DNA of 64,000 nucleotides from Methylophilus sp. 42. GTDB taxonomy: Bacteria > Pseudomonadota > Gammaproteobacteria > Burkholderiales > Methylophilaceae. This document shows positions 1 to 9,577 of this stretch, piece by piece. Location: contig NZ_KB913031.1 in the NCBI RefSeq assembly GCF_000384155.1, positions 186,001-250,000 on the forward strand. Direction: 5' to 3'. Under the pieces are notes generated by a model, which was given only the letters and a program-made list of their open reading frames with translations, did not search any database and was not told where the DNA came from. Position 1 is the stretch's first letter, and every line of letters begins with the position of its first letter. A program made the position numbers and the translations under genes.

Positions 1-227
1 ATTTTCAGGAAAAATGCAGGGAAACAATTGTAGGCACGTCCTAATATTTGGTGAAGAGAAAGCTATATCTAAGTTTCAAGGCATATTTGTTTTGTATAAA
101 TCATTAAGTCTTTTAAAACTCTCTAAAAGGGTTGAGCACAGTAAAAAATCAGTTCACTATGTTGCACTAACTTTACAATCGTCTATACGTAGGCTTTTGC
201 CTAATTAATTTAAATAAAGCAGTCAGT

Positions 228-2291
228 ATGAATAAAGAGCAGTTAAAAAAATTAGAAAACGATTTATGGAGGGCAGCCGATAACTTACGGGCAAACTCTG
301 ACCTTAAAGCGAGTGAATATTCAACTCCTGTATTAGGGCTAATTTTTTTAAGATTTGCAGATAACAATTACCGCAAACATGAGGCATCAATTATTGCGGA
401 ATATCAAAAATTAAAAGGCACTCGTGCTGAAAAAAGCATTTCAGATATCGCTTTAGAACAATGTGGTTTTTATCTACCAGATCATGCGCGCTACGATCAT
501 TTACTAAATCTACCTGAAGAGAAAGACATTGCCAAAGCTATTAAAGAGGCAATGAAAGCTGTGGAAGAGTACAAGGTAGAACTAGATGGTGTATTACCAA
601 AAGATGAATACGCTGCGCTGACGCGCACTGATAAAACGCTACCCAAATCATTACTTCGTGCATTTGCAGATATTCCAGCAACCGCTTCAGGTGATCTATT
701 CGGACAGATTTACGAATATTTCCTTTCTGAATTTGCGCGTAGTGAGGGTCAAAAAGGCGGCGAGTTTTTCACACCACGCTCCGTTGTGCGTTTAATGGTA
801 GAGATTATCGAACCACATGGTGGTAAGGTCTATGACCCAGCCTGTGGTTCTGGGGGGATGTTTGTACAATCAGCTGAATTTATAAATGAACATCGTAAAG
901 AGTTGCAAGGTACCGCCAGCGATGTTTATGTTTACGGGCAAGAGAAGACTCGTGAAACCGTGAACCTTGCCAAAATGAACTTGGCCGTGAACGGGTTAAG
1001 AGGTGAAATCAAGCAAGCGAACACTTACTATGAAGACCCTCACAAAAGTTTTGGCTCATTTGACTATGTACTAGCAAATCCCCCATTTAACGTTGATGAC
1101 GTTAATCTAAACTCAGTTGAGAAAGACCCTCGGTTTAATACTTATGGAATTCCCCGTAATAAAACCAAAGTTAAAAAAGAGGATGAGGCAAAGCAAACGG
1201 TTCCAAATGGCAATTATCTTTGGATTAATCTATTTGCAACCTCATTAAAACCAAATGGGCGTGCCGCATTGGTCATGGCAAATTCAGCATCTGATGCACG
1301 CCATTCTGAAGCAGATATACGCAAAACACTGATCGAGAAAAACCTCATCTATGGCATGCTCACATTGCCATCCAATATGTTTTATACGGTTACGCTGCCA
1401 GCAACTGTATGGTTTTTTGATAAAGCCAAAACGGATGACCGAATTTTGTTTATCGATGCGCGAAATGTTTTTACGCAGATAGATCGGGTGCATCGAGAAT
1501 TCAGTGATGCACAAATTCAAAATATTGCGATCATCAGCCAATTACACAAAGGACACAGCGATAAGTTTGTGCAACTCATAGATCGCTATTTTGAGTCTGG
1601 TATGCAGCACATGTTAGAAAATAAATCGAAAGTCTCACCAGTATCAGATAAGTTACTTGAAGTGCTGGATGACTCAGCTGGCAAACATGCTGTTGGGGAG
1701 CTAGTTAAACAATGGTCTGGATTAAACCAACTGCAAAAAAGCTATTCTGCATATCTTGAACAATCTGTGCATGAGCAAAATATTGGCAAGAAAAATATAG
1801 CTCAGCAGCAATTGCTTGAAGCATTTAACCCGTTTTTTATAGGTTTACATGATGGACTAAAAACATTAGACAAAACGGTACGTCATCATGAAAAACAATT
1901 AGCTGAAAATGCGCAAGCACTTGGGAAAAAAGCTATCGCTGATCGTAGGACTAAAACTTTAAAAGATGCTCTGCAACAATTGCATGATGAGGTAAAACTT
2001 GCAGAGCTTTATTACATACATATTAAGTGGTTACAAACTCGCTTTCCAAAAGCAAAATATGAAGATGTTACAGGTCTTTGTAAGCTTGCAAGTCAAACAG
2101 AAATTAGAGAGCAAGATTATTCACTCAATGCTGGTAGATATGTTGGAGTAGTAATTGAAAGTGATGGAAAGACTGAAGAGGAGTTCATTGAGGACTTAAT
2201 GAAAGATCACGAAGAGTTTAAAAAGTTATGTAAAAGCGCGAGACAGCTAGAATCCATTATTGATTTTAATATCTCTTTGATCACAGATTAA
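228..2291 (+). CDS. hsdM: Type I restriction-modification N6-adenine methyltransferase subunit
   Basis: This is the methylation subunit of a type I restriction-modification complex. It transfers a methyl group from S-adenosylmethionine to adenine at the site chosen by HsdS. An HsdM N-terminal helical domain covers about residues 5-140. The N6-methylase core carries motif I DPACGSGG near residue 203 and catalytic motif IV NPPF near residue 284. At 687 residues it exceeds the roughly 500-530 of many HsdM proteins. The extra C-terminal 150 or so residues are charged, helical and probably coiled. Its stop is two bases before hsdS, so the pair is an operon. Base composition is clearly more AT-rich than from 8 kb on, which suggests transfer. 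Family assignment is firm; the role of the tail is unknown. Confidence 0.96.
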   Translation: MNKEQLKKLENDLWRAADNLRANSDLKASEYSTPVLGLIFLRFADNNYRKHEASIIAEYQKLKGTRAEKSISDIALEQCGFYLPDHARYDHLLNLPEEKDIAKAIKEAMKAVEEYKVELDGVLPKDEYAALTRTDKTLPKSLLRAFADIPATASGDLFGQIYEYFLSEFARSEGQKGGEFFTPRSVVRLMVEIIEPHGGKVYDPACGSGGMFVQSAEFINEHRKELQGTASDVYVYGQEKTRETVNLAKMNLAVNGLRGEIKQANTYYEDPHKSFGSFDYVLANPPFNVDDVNLNSVEKDPRFNTYGIPRNKTKVKKEDEAKQTVPNGNYLWINLFATSLKPNGRAALVMANSASDARHSEADIRKTLIEKNLIYGMLTLPSNMFYTVTLPATVWFFDKAKTDDRILFIDARNVFTQIDRVHREFSDAQIQNIAIISQLHKGHSDKFVQLIDRYFESGMQHMLENKSKVSPVSDKLLEVLDDSAGKHAVGELVKQWSGLNQLQKSYSAYLEQSVHEQNIGKKNIAQQQLLEAFNPFFIGLHDGLKTLDKTVRHHEKQLAENAQALGKKAIADRRTKTLKDALQQLHDEVKLAELYYIHIKWLQTRFPKAKYEDVTGLCKLASQTEIREQDYSLNAGRYVGVVIESDGKTEEEFIEDLMKDHEEFKKLCKSARQLESIIDFNISLITD

Positions 2292-2293
2292 AT

Positions 2294-3547
2294 ATGCAGC
2301 AGTACGACACACAGTTTAAAAAATTGACGGACATCGGTACTATAAGTCGAGGAAAATCCAAACATCGTCCTAGAAATGCTCCGGAGCTATATGGAGGACT
2401 TTATCCATTTGTGCAAACGGGAGATGTAAAGCATGCGAATTTTTATATCACTCACTATACTCAAACCTATAACGAAAAAGGGCTTGCTCAAAGTAAACTC
2501 TGGCAACCTGGCACACTTTGCATAACTATAGCTGCAAATATTGCTGATACAGCAATATTGAAAATACCCGCATGCTTCCCCGATAGCATCATTGGGTTCC
2601 TTCCGCGAGAAAATGAGTCTGATGTTAGATTTGTTAAGTACTGCTTGGATACTTATAAAAATGAAATGCAATCAATTTCATTAGGCACTACCCAAGATAA
2701 TCTTAGTCAAGAAAAACTTTTAAGTTTACGTTTCCGTATTCCGAGTTTTAAACATCAGCAAAAAATTGCTGGTTTCTTAACGGCTTATGATGATTTGATT
2801 GAAAACAATCAAAAGCGAATTGAATTGTTAGAAAAAATAGTAGAGGAAATTTATAACGAATGGTTTGTGCATTTCCGATATCCTGGATATGAGAAAGATA
2901 AAATAAATAAAGGGTTACCAGAAGGATGGAGGATTTTTAAATTAGGTGATCTTTATAAAACTTCTTCAGGAGGCACTCCGTTTAGAGAGGTTGAGTCGAA
3001 TTATGGTGGGGATGTTTGTTGGCTCAAGACGGGCGAGTTAAAGTCTACCTTTGTATTAGATACGGAGGAAAAGATTACCCAGCAAGGTTTGGAAAATTCT
3101 TCTGCTAAAGTTTATCCGAAGCATACAGTCATAATTGCGATGTACTGTGCGATGCCAGACATCAGTATTCTTGCAGTAGAGTCTGCGACTAATCAAGCGT
3201 GTTGCGCTTTCTTTCCCAAAATGGATTTCTTACATTACACATACAATTACATGGTGATTAAAGCTGCACAAAAACATTTAATAAATTTTGCTCATGGTGC
3301 AGCACAGCAAAACTTAAGTCAGGCATTAATAAAAATATTTCCATTACTCACGCCAAGAAAAGAGTTAATAGCGGCATTTTCGGAAAAAGCAGAGCCAATA
3401 TTTTTAGAAATAGAAAAATTGATGCAAGCTAATATTGGCTTACAGAACATCCGAAATAAGCTCCTTTCTCGTTTAATTTCAGGTGAGCTCTCCATCGAAC
3501 ATTTAGATATTCGATTTCCACCAAGTATGTTGGAAGAGAATTCTTAG
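2294..3547 (+). CDS. hsdS: Type I restriction-modification specificity subunit
   Basis: HsdS recognises the bipartite DNA target and holds the methylase and restriction subunits together. The 417-residue protein has the usual two-repeat layout. A first target-recognition domain covers about residues 5-150. A central conserved helix follows, with QQKIAGFLTAYDDLIENNQ and the stretch ending FRYPGYE. A second target-recognition domain covers about 215-380, and a closing helix carries RNKLLSRLISGELS. It starts two bases after hsdM and 40 bases precede hsdR. The two recognition domains differ from each other, so an asymmetric split recognition site is expected; the target sequence cannot be read from the protein. 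Confidence 0.95.
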   Translation: MQQYDTQFKKLTDIGTISRGKSKHRPRNAPELYGGLYPFVQTGDVKHANFYITHYTQTYNEKGLAQSKLWQPGTLCITIAANIADTAILKIPACFPDSIIGFLPRENESDVRFVKYCLDTYKNEMQSISLGTTQDNLSQEKLLSLRFRIPSFKHQQKIAGFLTAYDDLIENNQKRIELLEKIVEEIYNEWFVHFRYPGYEKDKINKGLPEGWRIFKLGDLYKTSSGGTPFREVESNYGGDVCWLKTGELKSTFVLDTEEKITQQGLENSSAKVYPKHTVIIAMYCAMPDISILAVESATNQACCAFFPKMDFLHYTYNYMVIKAAQKHLINFAHGAAQQNLSQALIKIFPLLTPRKELIAAFSEKAEPIFLEIEKLMQANIGLQNIRNKLLSRLISGELSIEHLDIRFPPSMLEENS

Positions 3548-3586
3548 TTAATAATTTAAGAAAAATAGGCCAAATTAAAAACTGCC

Positions 3587-6500
3587 ATGCCAAACTTAAT
3601 CACAGAAGACCAAATAGAAAAGGCTTTAGTGCAAAAGTTGCAGCATCTGCATGGTTTTGATGTATTAGATTGCTATACCGCTCAATCAGAAGATTTAAAT
3701 GATGGGTCAAAGCGTAAAAATAAGCGGGATGTAATTTTTACTGACCGCTTGCTTGAGGCACTGATCTATCTAAACCCAACAATTCCCACTACAGCACTTG
3801 AGCAAGTAGTTGAAGTCATATTCAATCGCCGTCTAGTTATGAGTGTGGTTGCGGCGAATGCCGAAGTATATGAGCTTTTACGCGAAGGTGTGCCCGTCAC
3901 ATTTGAAAACGATCAAGGTCTCACTCAGCAAGAGTATGTGAGAGTCATTGATTTTAATGATCCAAAAAATAATCGTTATTTAGTGGTTACTCAATTATGG
4001 GTAAGAGGTGAAAAAGGTTATCGCAGGCCAGATTTGTTGCTTTATGTGAATGGGTTACCTTTAGTCTTTGTTGAACTAAAAAATTCTAATGTAAAACTGA
4101 AAAATGCTTTTGATGACAATCTGACTAATTACAAAGCCGAGATTCCTCAGCTTTTTCATACCAATATTTTTTGCATACTCTCAAATGCCATAGAAACCAA
4201 AGTAGGCAGTATTACCGCCGAATGGGAGCATTTCTTTAATTGGTTACGGGCTGAGGATGAAAAAGAAAAACTGGATCGAGAAACAATAAGGGAGCAGGGA
4301 ACCAGTCTTGAGGCGGTCATCGCAGGCTTATTGCCTCCACAAAGGTTATTAGATTACGTCGAAAACTTCGTGCTGTTTTATAAAGGCAGCCAAAAAATAA
4401 TCGCGCAAAACCACCAGTTTATTGGAGTGAATCGAGCGTATGAGGCATTTCTTAATCGTGCAGATTTACAAGGAAGGCTGGGTGTGTTTTGGCACACTCA
4501 GGGTTCTGGTAAAAGTTTTTCCATGGTTTTTTATGCGCGCAAAATTCTGCGTAAGCAAACAGGCACTTTCACCTTTGTTATTGTTACTGATCGGGATGAC
4601 TTAGATGGCCAGATTTATCGCAACTTTTTAAACACTAATACAGTTTCTGAAGCTGAGTCAGCACAACCTAAAAATAGTGAAGAAATGCGTAAGTTTTTGG
4701 GCCAGCATAAGCGCCTAGTTTTTACACTAATCCAAAAGTTTAGATTTGATAAAGGCCGTCAATATCCTGTGCTATCAGATCGCAAAGATATTATTGTGAT
4801 CGTCGATGAAGCCCATCGGACGCAATATAAATCTCTAGCCGAAAACATGCGAACAGGCTTACCAAATGCAAATTACCTTGCTTTTACCGGCACACCTTTA
4901 TTAGGTAAAGAGCGTAAAACCAATGCATGGTTTGGTGGTTATGTTTCGGAATATAACTTTCAACAATCAATGGATGATGGCGCAACAGTGCCATTGTTCT
5001 ATCAGAAACGTGTTCCTGAAGTACAAAATCAAAACGAATCTCTCAGTGATGAGTTTTATGAGATTTTGGAAGACGAAAATTTAGATGAAGCTCAGCAGGT
5101 CAAACTTGAAAGGCGCTTTGCAAAAGAACTAGAGGTTATTAAACGAGATGATCGCTTAGAGAAAATAGCGGAAGACATTGTTTATCACTTCCCACGGCGT
5201 GGCTATCTGGGCAAGGGATTGGTTGTTTCAGTGGATAAATTTACTGCAGTCAAAATGTACGACAAAGTACAGCGGCTGTGGAAAGAAGAGATTAAGCAGC
5301 TAGTTGGTCAAATACACTCTTCTAAAAATGACCTTGAGAAAGCCCGTTTAAAGAGAATCGTTGACTACATGCGCAATGTTGAGATGGCCGTTGTAGTAAG
5401 TGAAGAAGCAGGCGAAGATGCAAAGTTTTCGGCGCAAGGGTTAAGTGTTGCACAGCATCGACAACGCATGAATAAGTTGGATGCCAATGGACATGACATC
5501 GAATATAACTTTAAAGATGAAGCTGATAAGTTACAGCTAGTATTTGTATGTGCAATGTGGCTCACAGGCTTTGATGCTCCCACCATTTCTACCTTGTATC
5601 TAGATAAGCCAATGCAAGGTCACACATTGATGCAGACTATTGCTCGCGCCAATAGAGTTACCTCCTACAAAATAAATGGCATTGAAAAGCGGAATGGTGA
5701 AATTGTGGATTACTACAACGTATTCCGCAGTATGAAACAAGCGCTAAAAGATTATGCTCAGGGTGACGAAGAGGCTAGACCACCTGTGCAAGAAAAAGAT
5801 GCGCTATTCGTGCTTTTAGACGATGCCATTTCACAAGGGTTAGCATTTTGTAATGAGCGAGAAATTCCACTCACAGATGTATTAAATGATGATGCCGTTT
5901 TTGAGAAGCTTGGGCGGTTTAATCAATATGCGGATATTTTGCTAACCAATGATGAGTGGCGCAAAACATTTAATGTTTATGAAAACACCATGACCTCACT
6001 TTACGAGGCATGTAAGCCAGAGATTATGGGTCATGGGCATCAGCAAGGCCGTCTGAGAACGATAGCTGCTTTCCAATATTTGCGTGGTGTGATTGATAGC
6101 CTTATTGAGCAAGTAGACATTGATGCTGTGAGTTTGCGAATAGGTGAGCTTTTAGATGAGAGTGTTGTCGTGAATGACGCTGAATCATTTTCTGCGAGAC
6201 AGAATCAATCTGAGTATCAAATCATTCAAAAAGGTAAGACTTGGGATTTAAGTAAAGTCAATTTTGATAAATTGCGTGAGGAGTTCAAGCAAGCTACTTA
6301 CAAACATATTGAGATCGCAGATTTGCGTAAGTTTTTGGAGCAGAAAATTGCTTCTATGCTGGAGCAGAATGCAACTAGAACCGACTTTGCAGAGCGCATG
6401 CAAAAAATCATTGATGAGTACAATTCAGGTGGTACTGCTACTGAAAACTACTATGAGGATTTGATGCGGTTTGCTGAGGATTTGCACGCAGAAGAAGAGC

Positions 6501-6826
6501 GCCACATTCGAGAGGGACTTACCGAGGACGAACTTGAGTTATTTGATCTGCTGAAGAAAGAGAAAATGACAAAAGATGAAGAGCAGTTGGTAAAACTAAC
6601 GGCTCAATCATTATTGAAGCGGCTATTAGAGGAACATCCCAAAGTTCTTGTTCAGGATTGGTTCAAAGACACACAATCTCAGAAACGTGTTTTTTCAGCT
6701 GTAGAGCAGGTACTAAATGCGCAATTGCCAGAAAGTTATGATCGATTAATTTTTAGAGAAAAATGCGATAACGTTTTTCATCTAATGCTTAACTACGCAA
6801 GCAGTGGTAAGAAATGGGCAGCATAA
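3587..6826 (+). CDS. hsdR: Type I restriction endonuclease/translocase subunit
   Basis: HsdR translocates DNA with ATP and cuts unmethylated DNA far from the recognition site. The 1079-residue protein starts with a PD-(D/E)xK nuclease, with D149 in RRPDLLL and E163-x-K165 in FVELKNS. A superfamily 2 helicase motor follows: Walker A TQGSGKS near residue 303, DEAH box VDEAHRTQ near 406, and the C-terminal motif TIARANR near 685. All catalytic residues are visible, so the enzyme looks intact. It closes the hsdMSR operon and is followed after 20 bases by the DUF3800 gene. Base use is AT-rich like its neighbours. Confidence 0.96.
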   Translation: MPNLITEDQIEKALVQKLQHLHGFDVLDCYTAQSEDLNDGSKRKNKRDVIFTDRLLEALIYLNPTIPTTALEQVVEVIFNRRLVMSVVAANAEVYELLREGVPVTFENDQGLTQQEYVRVIDFNDPKNNRYLVVTQLWVRGEKGYRRPDLLLYVNGLPLVFVELKNSNVKLKNAFDDNLTNYKAEIPQLFHTNIFCILSNAIETKVGSITAEWEHFFNWLRAEDEKEKLDRETIREQGTSLEAVIAGLLPPQRLLDYVENFVLFYKGSQKIIAQNHQFIGVNRAYEAFLNRADLQGRLGVFWHTQGSGKSFSMVFYARKILRKQTGTFTFVIVTDRDDLDGQIYRNFLNTNTVSEAESAQPKNSEEMRKFLGQHKRLVFTLIQKFRFDKGRQYPVLSDRKDIIVIVDEAHRTQYKSLAENMRTGLPNANYLAFTGTPLLGKERKTNAWFGGYVSEYNFQQSMDDGATVPLFYQKRVPEVQNQNESLSDEFYEILEDENLDEAQQVKLERRFAKELEVIKRDDRLEKIAEDIVYHFPRRGYLGKGLVVSVDKFTAVKMYDKVQRLWKEEIKQLVGQIHSSKNDLEKARLKRIVDYMRNVEMAVVVSEEAGEDAKFSAQGLSVAQHRQRMNKLDANGHDIEYNFKDEADKLQLVFVCAMWLTGFDAPTISTLYLDKPMQGHTLMQTIARANRVTSYKINGIEKRNGEIVDYYNVFRSMKQALKDYAQGDEEARPPVQEKDALFVLLDDAISQGLAFCNEREIPLTDVLNDDAVFEKLGRFNQYADILLTNDEWRKTFNVYENTMTSLYEACKPEIMGHGHQQGRLRTIAAFQYLRGVIDSLIEQVDIDAVSLRIGELLDESVVVNDAESFSARQNQSEYQIIQKGKTWDLSKVNFDKLREEFKQATYKHIEIADLRKFLEQKIASMLEQNATRTDFAERMQKIIDEYNSGGTATENYYEDLMRFAEDLHAEEERHIREGLTEDELELFDLLKKEKMTKDEEQLVKLTAQSLLKRLLEEHPKVLVQDWFKDTQSQKRVFSAVEQVLNAQLPESYDRLIFREKCDNVFHLMLNYASSGKKWAA

Positions 6827-6846
6827 GGGTGATTGGATGATCGCAT

Positions 6847-7713
6847 ATGGAAAAATCAAAAAGTCAGCCACAACAATTTTCCTTGTTTGAAAACGAAGAG
6901 TCCAAACACACAGATGATGAAGTGATTTCTGCCACATCTCCTTTTAGTAACTACATCGTTTATGTAGATGAAAGTGGTGATCATGGTCTGCAAACGATTG
7001 ACCCGAACTATCCTGTATTTGTGCTGGCTTTTTGCATATTTCATAAGCGATATTACAGTGAAAAAGTAGTCCCAGCGCTTGAGAAATTCAAGTTCAACCA
7101 TTTTGGTCACGATCATGTGGTTTTGCATGAACATGAAATTAGAAAAGAAAAAGGCTTTTTCACTTTCTTCAAAGATAGAGAACACAAATCGGCATTTTTG
7201 AATGAGTTAACGTCGATTATTGAAGAAAGTAATTTTATTCTCGTAAGTTGTGTGATTGATAAAGAAGCATTGCGAGCGAAGAATGGTGATGCTTCAAATC
7301 CTTACCATTTAGCATTGGGATTTTGTTTAGAAACTCTCTTTGAGTTTTTGAAAGAAAAGAAACAAGATCAAAAGCAAACGCATGTTGTTGTGGAGTGTCG
7401 AGGCGATAAAGAGGATAACGAGTTAGAGCTGGAATTCAGACGGATATGCGATGGCGAAAATCAACTCGGAACGACTTTGCCCTTCAATATTGTTTTTGCT
7501 AAAAAGCAGGTAAATTCAAGTGGCTTGCAATTGGCAGATTTAGTAGCGAGACCTATTGGATTGAGAGTCATTAGGCCCGATCAACAAAATAGAGCTTATG
7601 AAATTTTGAAGCGTAAGTTTTATTGTGAAGGTGGTAGAGAAAAAGTCGGAGAGCAATACGAAAATTGGGGGTTAAAGATTTATCCACCCCAAGAAAGCGA
7701 AAAGCCCCGATGA
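6847..7713 (+). CDS. DUF3800 domain protein, probable defence-linked RNase H-fold protein
   Basis: The 288-residue protein has the DUF3800 signature: YVDESGDHG near residue 40 at the start of a predicted RNase H-like core, later VVECRGDKEDNELE, and the closing LQLADLVARPIG. The family is common near defence genes and mobile DNA; its reaction is not established, though the acidic residues suggest metal-dependent nuclease chemistry. The first 30 residues look unstructured. It lies 20 bases after hsdR and probably shares its transcript. Its last 15 bases and stop overlap the terminator hairpin of a small RNA read from the opposite strand. Family call is firm; involvement in restriction is inferred from position. 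Confidence 0.88.
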   Translation: MEKSKSQPQQFSLFENEESKHTDDEVISATSPFSNYIVYVDESGDHGLQTIDPNYPVFVLAFCIFHKRYYSEKVVPALEKFKFNHFGHDHVVLHEHEIRKEKGFFTFFKDREHKSAFLNELTSIIEESNFILVSCVIDKEALRAKNGDASNPYHLALGFCLETLFEFLKEKKQDQKQTHVVVECRGDKEDNELELEFRRICDGENQLGTTLPFNIVFAKKQVNSSGLQLADLVARPIGLRVIRPDQQNRAYEILKRKFYCEGGREKVGEQYENWGLKIYPPQESEKPR

Positions 7714-7760
7714 TCTCACCGAGGCATTAGCGCCGACCGGGTACTCCCAGTCCATTTATA
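7699..7760 (-). ncRNA. Putative structured small RNA convergent with the DUF3800 gene
   Basis: On the minus strand two hairpins follow one another. The first is GACTGGG / CCCGGTC with loop AGTA (7735-7752). The second is a 9-bp stem, GCCTCGGTG / CATCGGGGC with loop AGAT (7704-7725), followed by four T. In both stems the imperfect pairs are G-U wobbles when read on the minus strand but C-A mismatches on the plus strand, so the RNA is read leftward. A sigma70-like promoter lies just upstream. The predicted RNA is about 60 nt. RNA motifs near DUF3800 genes have been reported from comparative genomics; whether this belongs to one of them was not checked. Confidence 0.6.
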
Positions 7761-7766
7761 GGGCGA

Positions 7767-7796
7767 ATGATAAGTTAGTGGTTACTCAGCTGTCAA
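7767..7796 (-). promoter_or_regulatory. Sigma70-like promoter for the DUF3800-linked small RNA
   Basis: Read on the minus strand, TTGACA (7796-7791, perfect -35) and TATCAT (7772-7767, five of six -10 bases) are 18 bases apart; the overlapping TTATCA gives 17. Transcription would begin near 7760, just before the first hairpin. No open reading frame follows on that strand before the terminator. Confidence 0.6.
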
Positions 7797-7898
7797 TAAA
7801 ATTTACAAAACTGTAACTAGTTGTATGTATTTGTGACACCTAACTGCTTCAATAAATCTTTAATATTTATCTCGACTGGCAAGCCCAAATCAATTTTC

Positions 7899-7923
7899 AA
7901 CTACCGAGAATTACTCGGTAGTT
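7899..7923 (-). terminator. Perfect 10-bp inverted repeat after the MocR gene
   Basis: AACTACCGAG and CTCGGTAGTT are separated by five bases. The repeat lies four bases beyond the stop of the minus-strand MocR gene, where a terminator is expected. The following bases on that strand are T-rich only in patches (TTGAAAATTG), so termination is probable rather than certain. Confidence 0.5.
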
Positions 7924-7926
7924 CGT

Positions 7927-9384
7927 TCATGAAAAAACTGTTTTCAAGGCTAATACACCTTTCTCCAACTCCATAGTCGTTAAACTACCAAACCCTAACC
8001 GAATTGCATGAACGCTTTGCTGTGATTCTGAAAACAAGGTACCTGGCAAAATGCGTACTTTATGTTTTAAAGCTTGTTCGGCAACTTTCTCCACATCATA
8101 ACCTTCCTTCAAACGTAACCAAATCGCCAGTCCACCATCGGGGGCATCGAAGATAACGTATTCTTTGAGTTCTTTTTTAATCAGCGCAATCAGCAGGTTT
8201 CTGCGTTCGTTATACACTTTAAATGTCCGGCGGATATGACGTTTGATTTCGCCGGAATTCATCAGCTCGGCCACGGCCAGTTCGGTGATTGAATTACCTT
8301 GTCGGTCTATGAGCATCACTTCTTTTGCACAGCGGTCTATAAGGCTGGGTGTTGCCACCAGGTAACCTACCCGTAAACCGGGGGCGAGCACTTTGGAGAG
8401 TGAGCCGACATACATGACACGGCCGCCGTGGTTGGTGCTGGCGAGTGGAAACACCGGGTGATAAGCAAAGTGGAATTCGTGATCGTAGTCGTCTTCTACA
8501 ATGGTGAAATCATATTGCTCGGCCAGCATCAGTAGCTTTAAGCGTCGTTCGGCGGTCATAATGACGGTGGTGGGGAATTGGTGGTGCGGTGTCACATAAA
8601 TGGCGCGGATGGTGTGTTGTTGGCACAGTTTCTCTAGCGCGACTACATCAATGCCATGTTTATCTTGGCCGACAGTGAGGATATTGGCACCGCAGGATCG
8701 AAACGCTTCTTTCGCTGCCGGGTAACTCAGTTGTTCCACCACAATATTGTCACCTGGCCGAGTGAGTACACGTGCCGCCAGGAAAATGCCCATCTGGCTG
8801 CCACGTGCGATACAGATCTGGTCGATATCGACACTCAGGCCTCTTTCCATATTGAGCATGGTGGCGATGGATTGGCGTAATGCCAGCGTGCCGCGTGGGT
8901 CGCCGTAGCCCAGGTTGTTGCCTTTGCTGGAGCCGATCAGGGCATGGCGGAAAGCACGTGACAGAATATTAAACGGGATCAGGCGTGAATCGGGGATGCC
9001 GTCATTAAAGTCGATGACGCCTTCCAGCGGCGATTGGTAGCACAGCAGCGGGTGTGTGGTGGCGGCTACCACGTTGGCAGGTTGTTGGCTGGTTTTGGCA
9101 GTTTGCGCTTGCGTATTGAAATTGGGCAGGTTAGCCGAGACAAACGAGCCTCGGCGTTGCTCGGTGACCAGCCAGCCTTGGGCGATCAGTTCGTCATAGG
9201 CCAGGATCACCGTTTTGCGGTTCACATTGAGCTTTTCTGCCAGTTCGCGCGTGCCTGGCATGGCGGTGGAGGGCGCGAGCCTGCCTTTTTGGATTTCTTC
9301 CATGATTTGCTGGGCAATTTGCAGATAGACCGGCAAGCCTGAGGTCTCGGTGATTGTTAGTTTAAGGCTCCACGAACGTAGCAT
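7927..9384 (-). CDS. MocR/PdxR-family GntR regulator with aminotransferase-like domain
   Basis: This 485-residue regulator joins a GntR winged helix-turn-helix (about residues 15-80) to a fold-type I aminotransferase domain (about 115-480) that binds pyridoxal phosphate. The cofactor lysine is K331 in GSLSKVLAPG, and EDDYD near residue 297 holds the aspartate that contacts the pyridine nitrogen. Both are kept, so it should bind the cofactor. Such proteins sense PLP or amino-compound ligands and control nearby genes. It is divergent from mxaR with 193 bases between starts. Its target is not evident; the vitamin B6 and GABA genes usually controlled by PdxR or GabR are absent from the window. 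Confidence 0.9.
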   Translation of the reverse strand: MLRSWSLKLTITETSGLPVYLQIAQQIMEEIQKGRLAPSTAMPGTRELAEKLNVNRKTVILAYDELIAQGWLVTEQRRGSFVSANLPNFNTQAQTAKTSQQPANVVAATTHPLLCYQSPLEGVIDFNDGIPDSRLIPFNILSRAFRHALIGSSKGNNLGYGDPRGTLALRQSIATMLNMERGLSVDIDQICIARGSQMGIFLAARVLTRPGDNIVVEQLSYPAAKEAFRSCGANILTVGQDKHGIDVVALEKLCQQHTIRAIYVTPHHQFPTTVIMTAERRLKLLMLAEQYDFTIVEDDYDHEFHFAYHPVFPLASTNHGGRVMYVGSLSKVLAPGLRVGYLVATPSLIDRCAKEVMLIDRQGNSITELAVAELMNSGEIKRHIRRTFKVYNERRNLLIALIKKELKEYVIFDAPDGGLAIWLRLKEGYDVEKVAEQALKHKVRILPGTLFSESQQSVHAIRLGFGSLTTMELEKGVLALKTVFS

Positions 9385-9529
9385 TTTTCATCTCTCCATT
9401 ACTCACAGCACATCCTCAATATAGGGAAAAAATCCCTTTCCTTGGGCGTCAATCTGGATTACTCAAGTATCACTATATCTCACAACTCACTGGACCAGCA
9501 AAGTTCTTGAAACTGGAGGATTGTGGATT

Positions 9530-9546
9530 TGTAACACTCTGTTACA
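9530..9546. promoter_or_regulatory. Operator-like inverted repeat upstream of mxaR
   Basis: TGTAAC and GTTACA flank the five-base spacer ACTCT, 31 bases before the mxaR start. The position suits a regulator of the mxaRSACKL transcript. No strong -35/-10 pair stands out around it. Function is inferred only from symmetry and place. Confidence 0.3.
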
Positions 9547-9577
9547 TTTTTGAAACATTCTATTAAAGGAAAGATTC

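Noticed and set aside
14-208. Open frame of 64 codons before hsdM
   Set aside because: No ribosome site, no recognisable motif and AT-rich composition; probably non-coding leader of the hsd operon. The first 227 bases hold nothing else that I can support.
7699-7760. Reading the DUF3800 3' hairpins as a plus-strand terminator
   Set aside because: On the plus strand both stems contain C-A mismatches and no T run follows; the minus-strand reading is clean and has a promoter.
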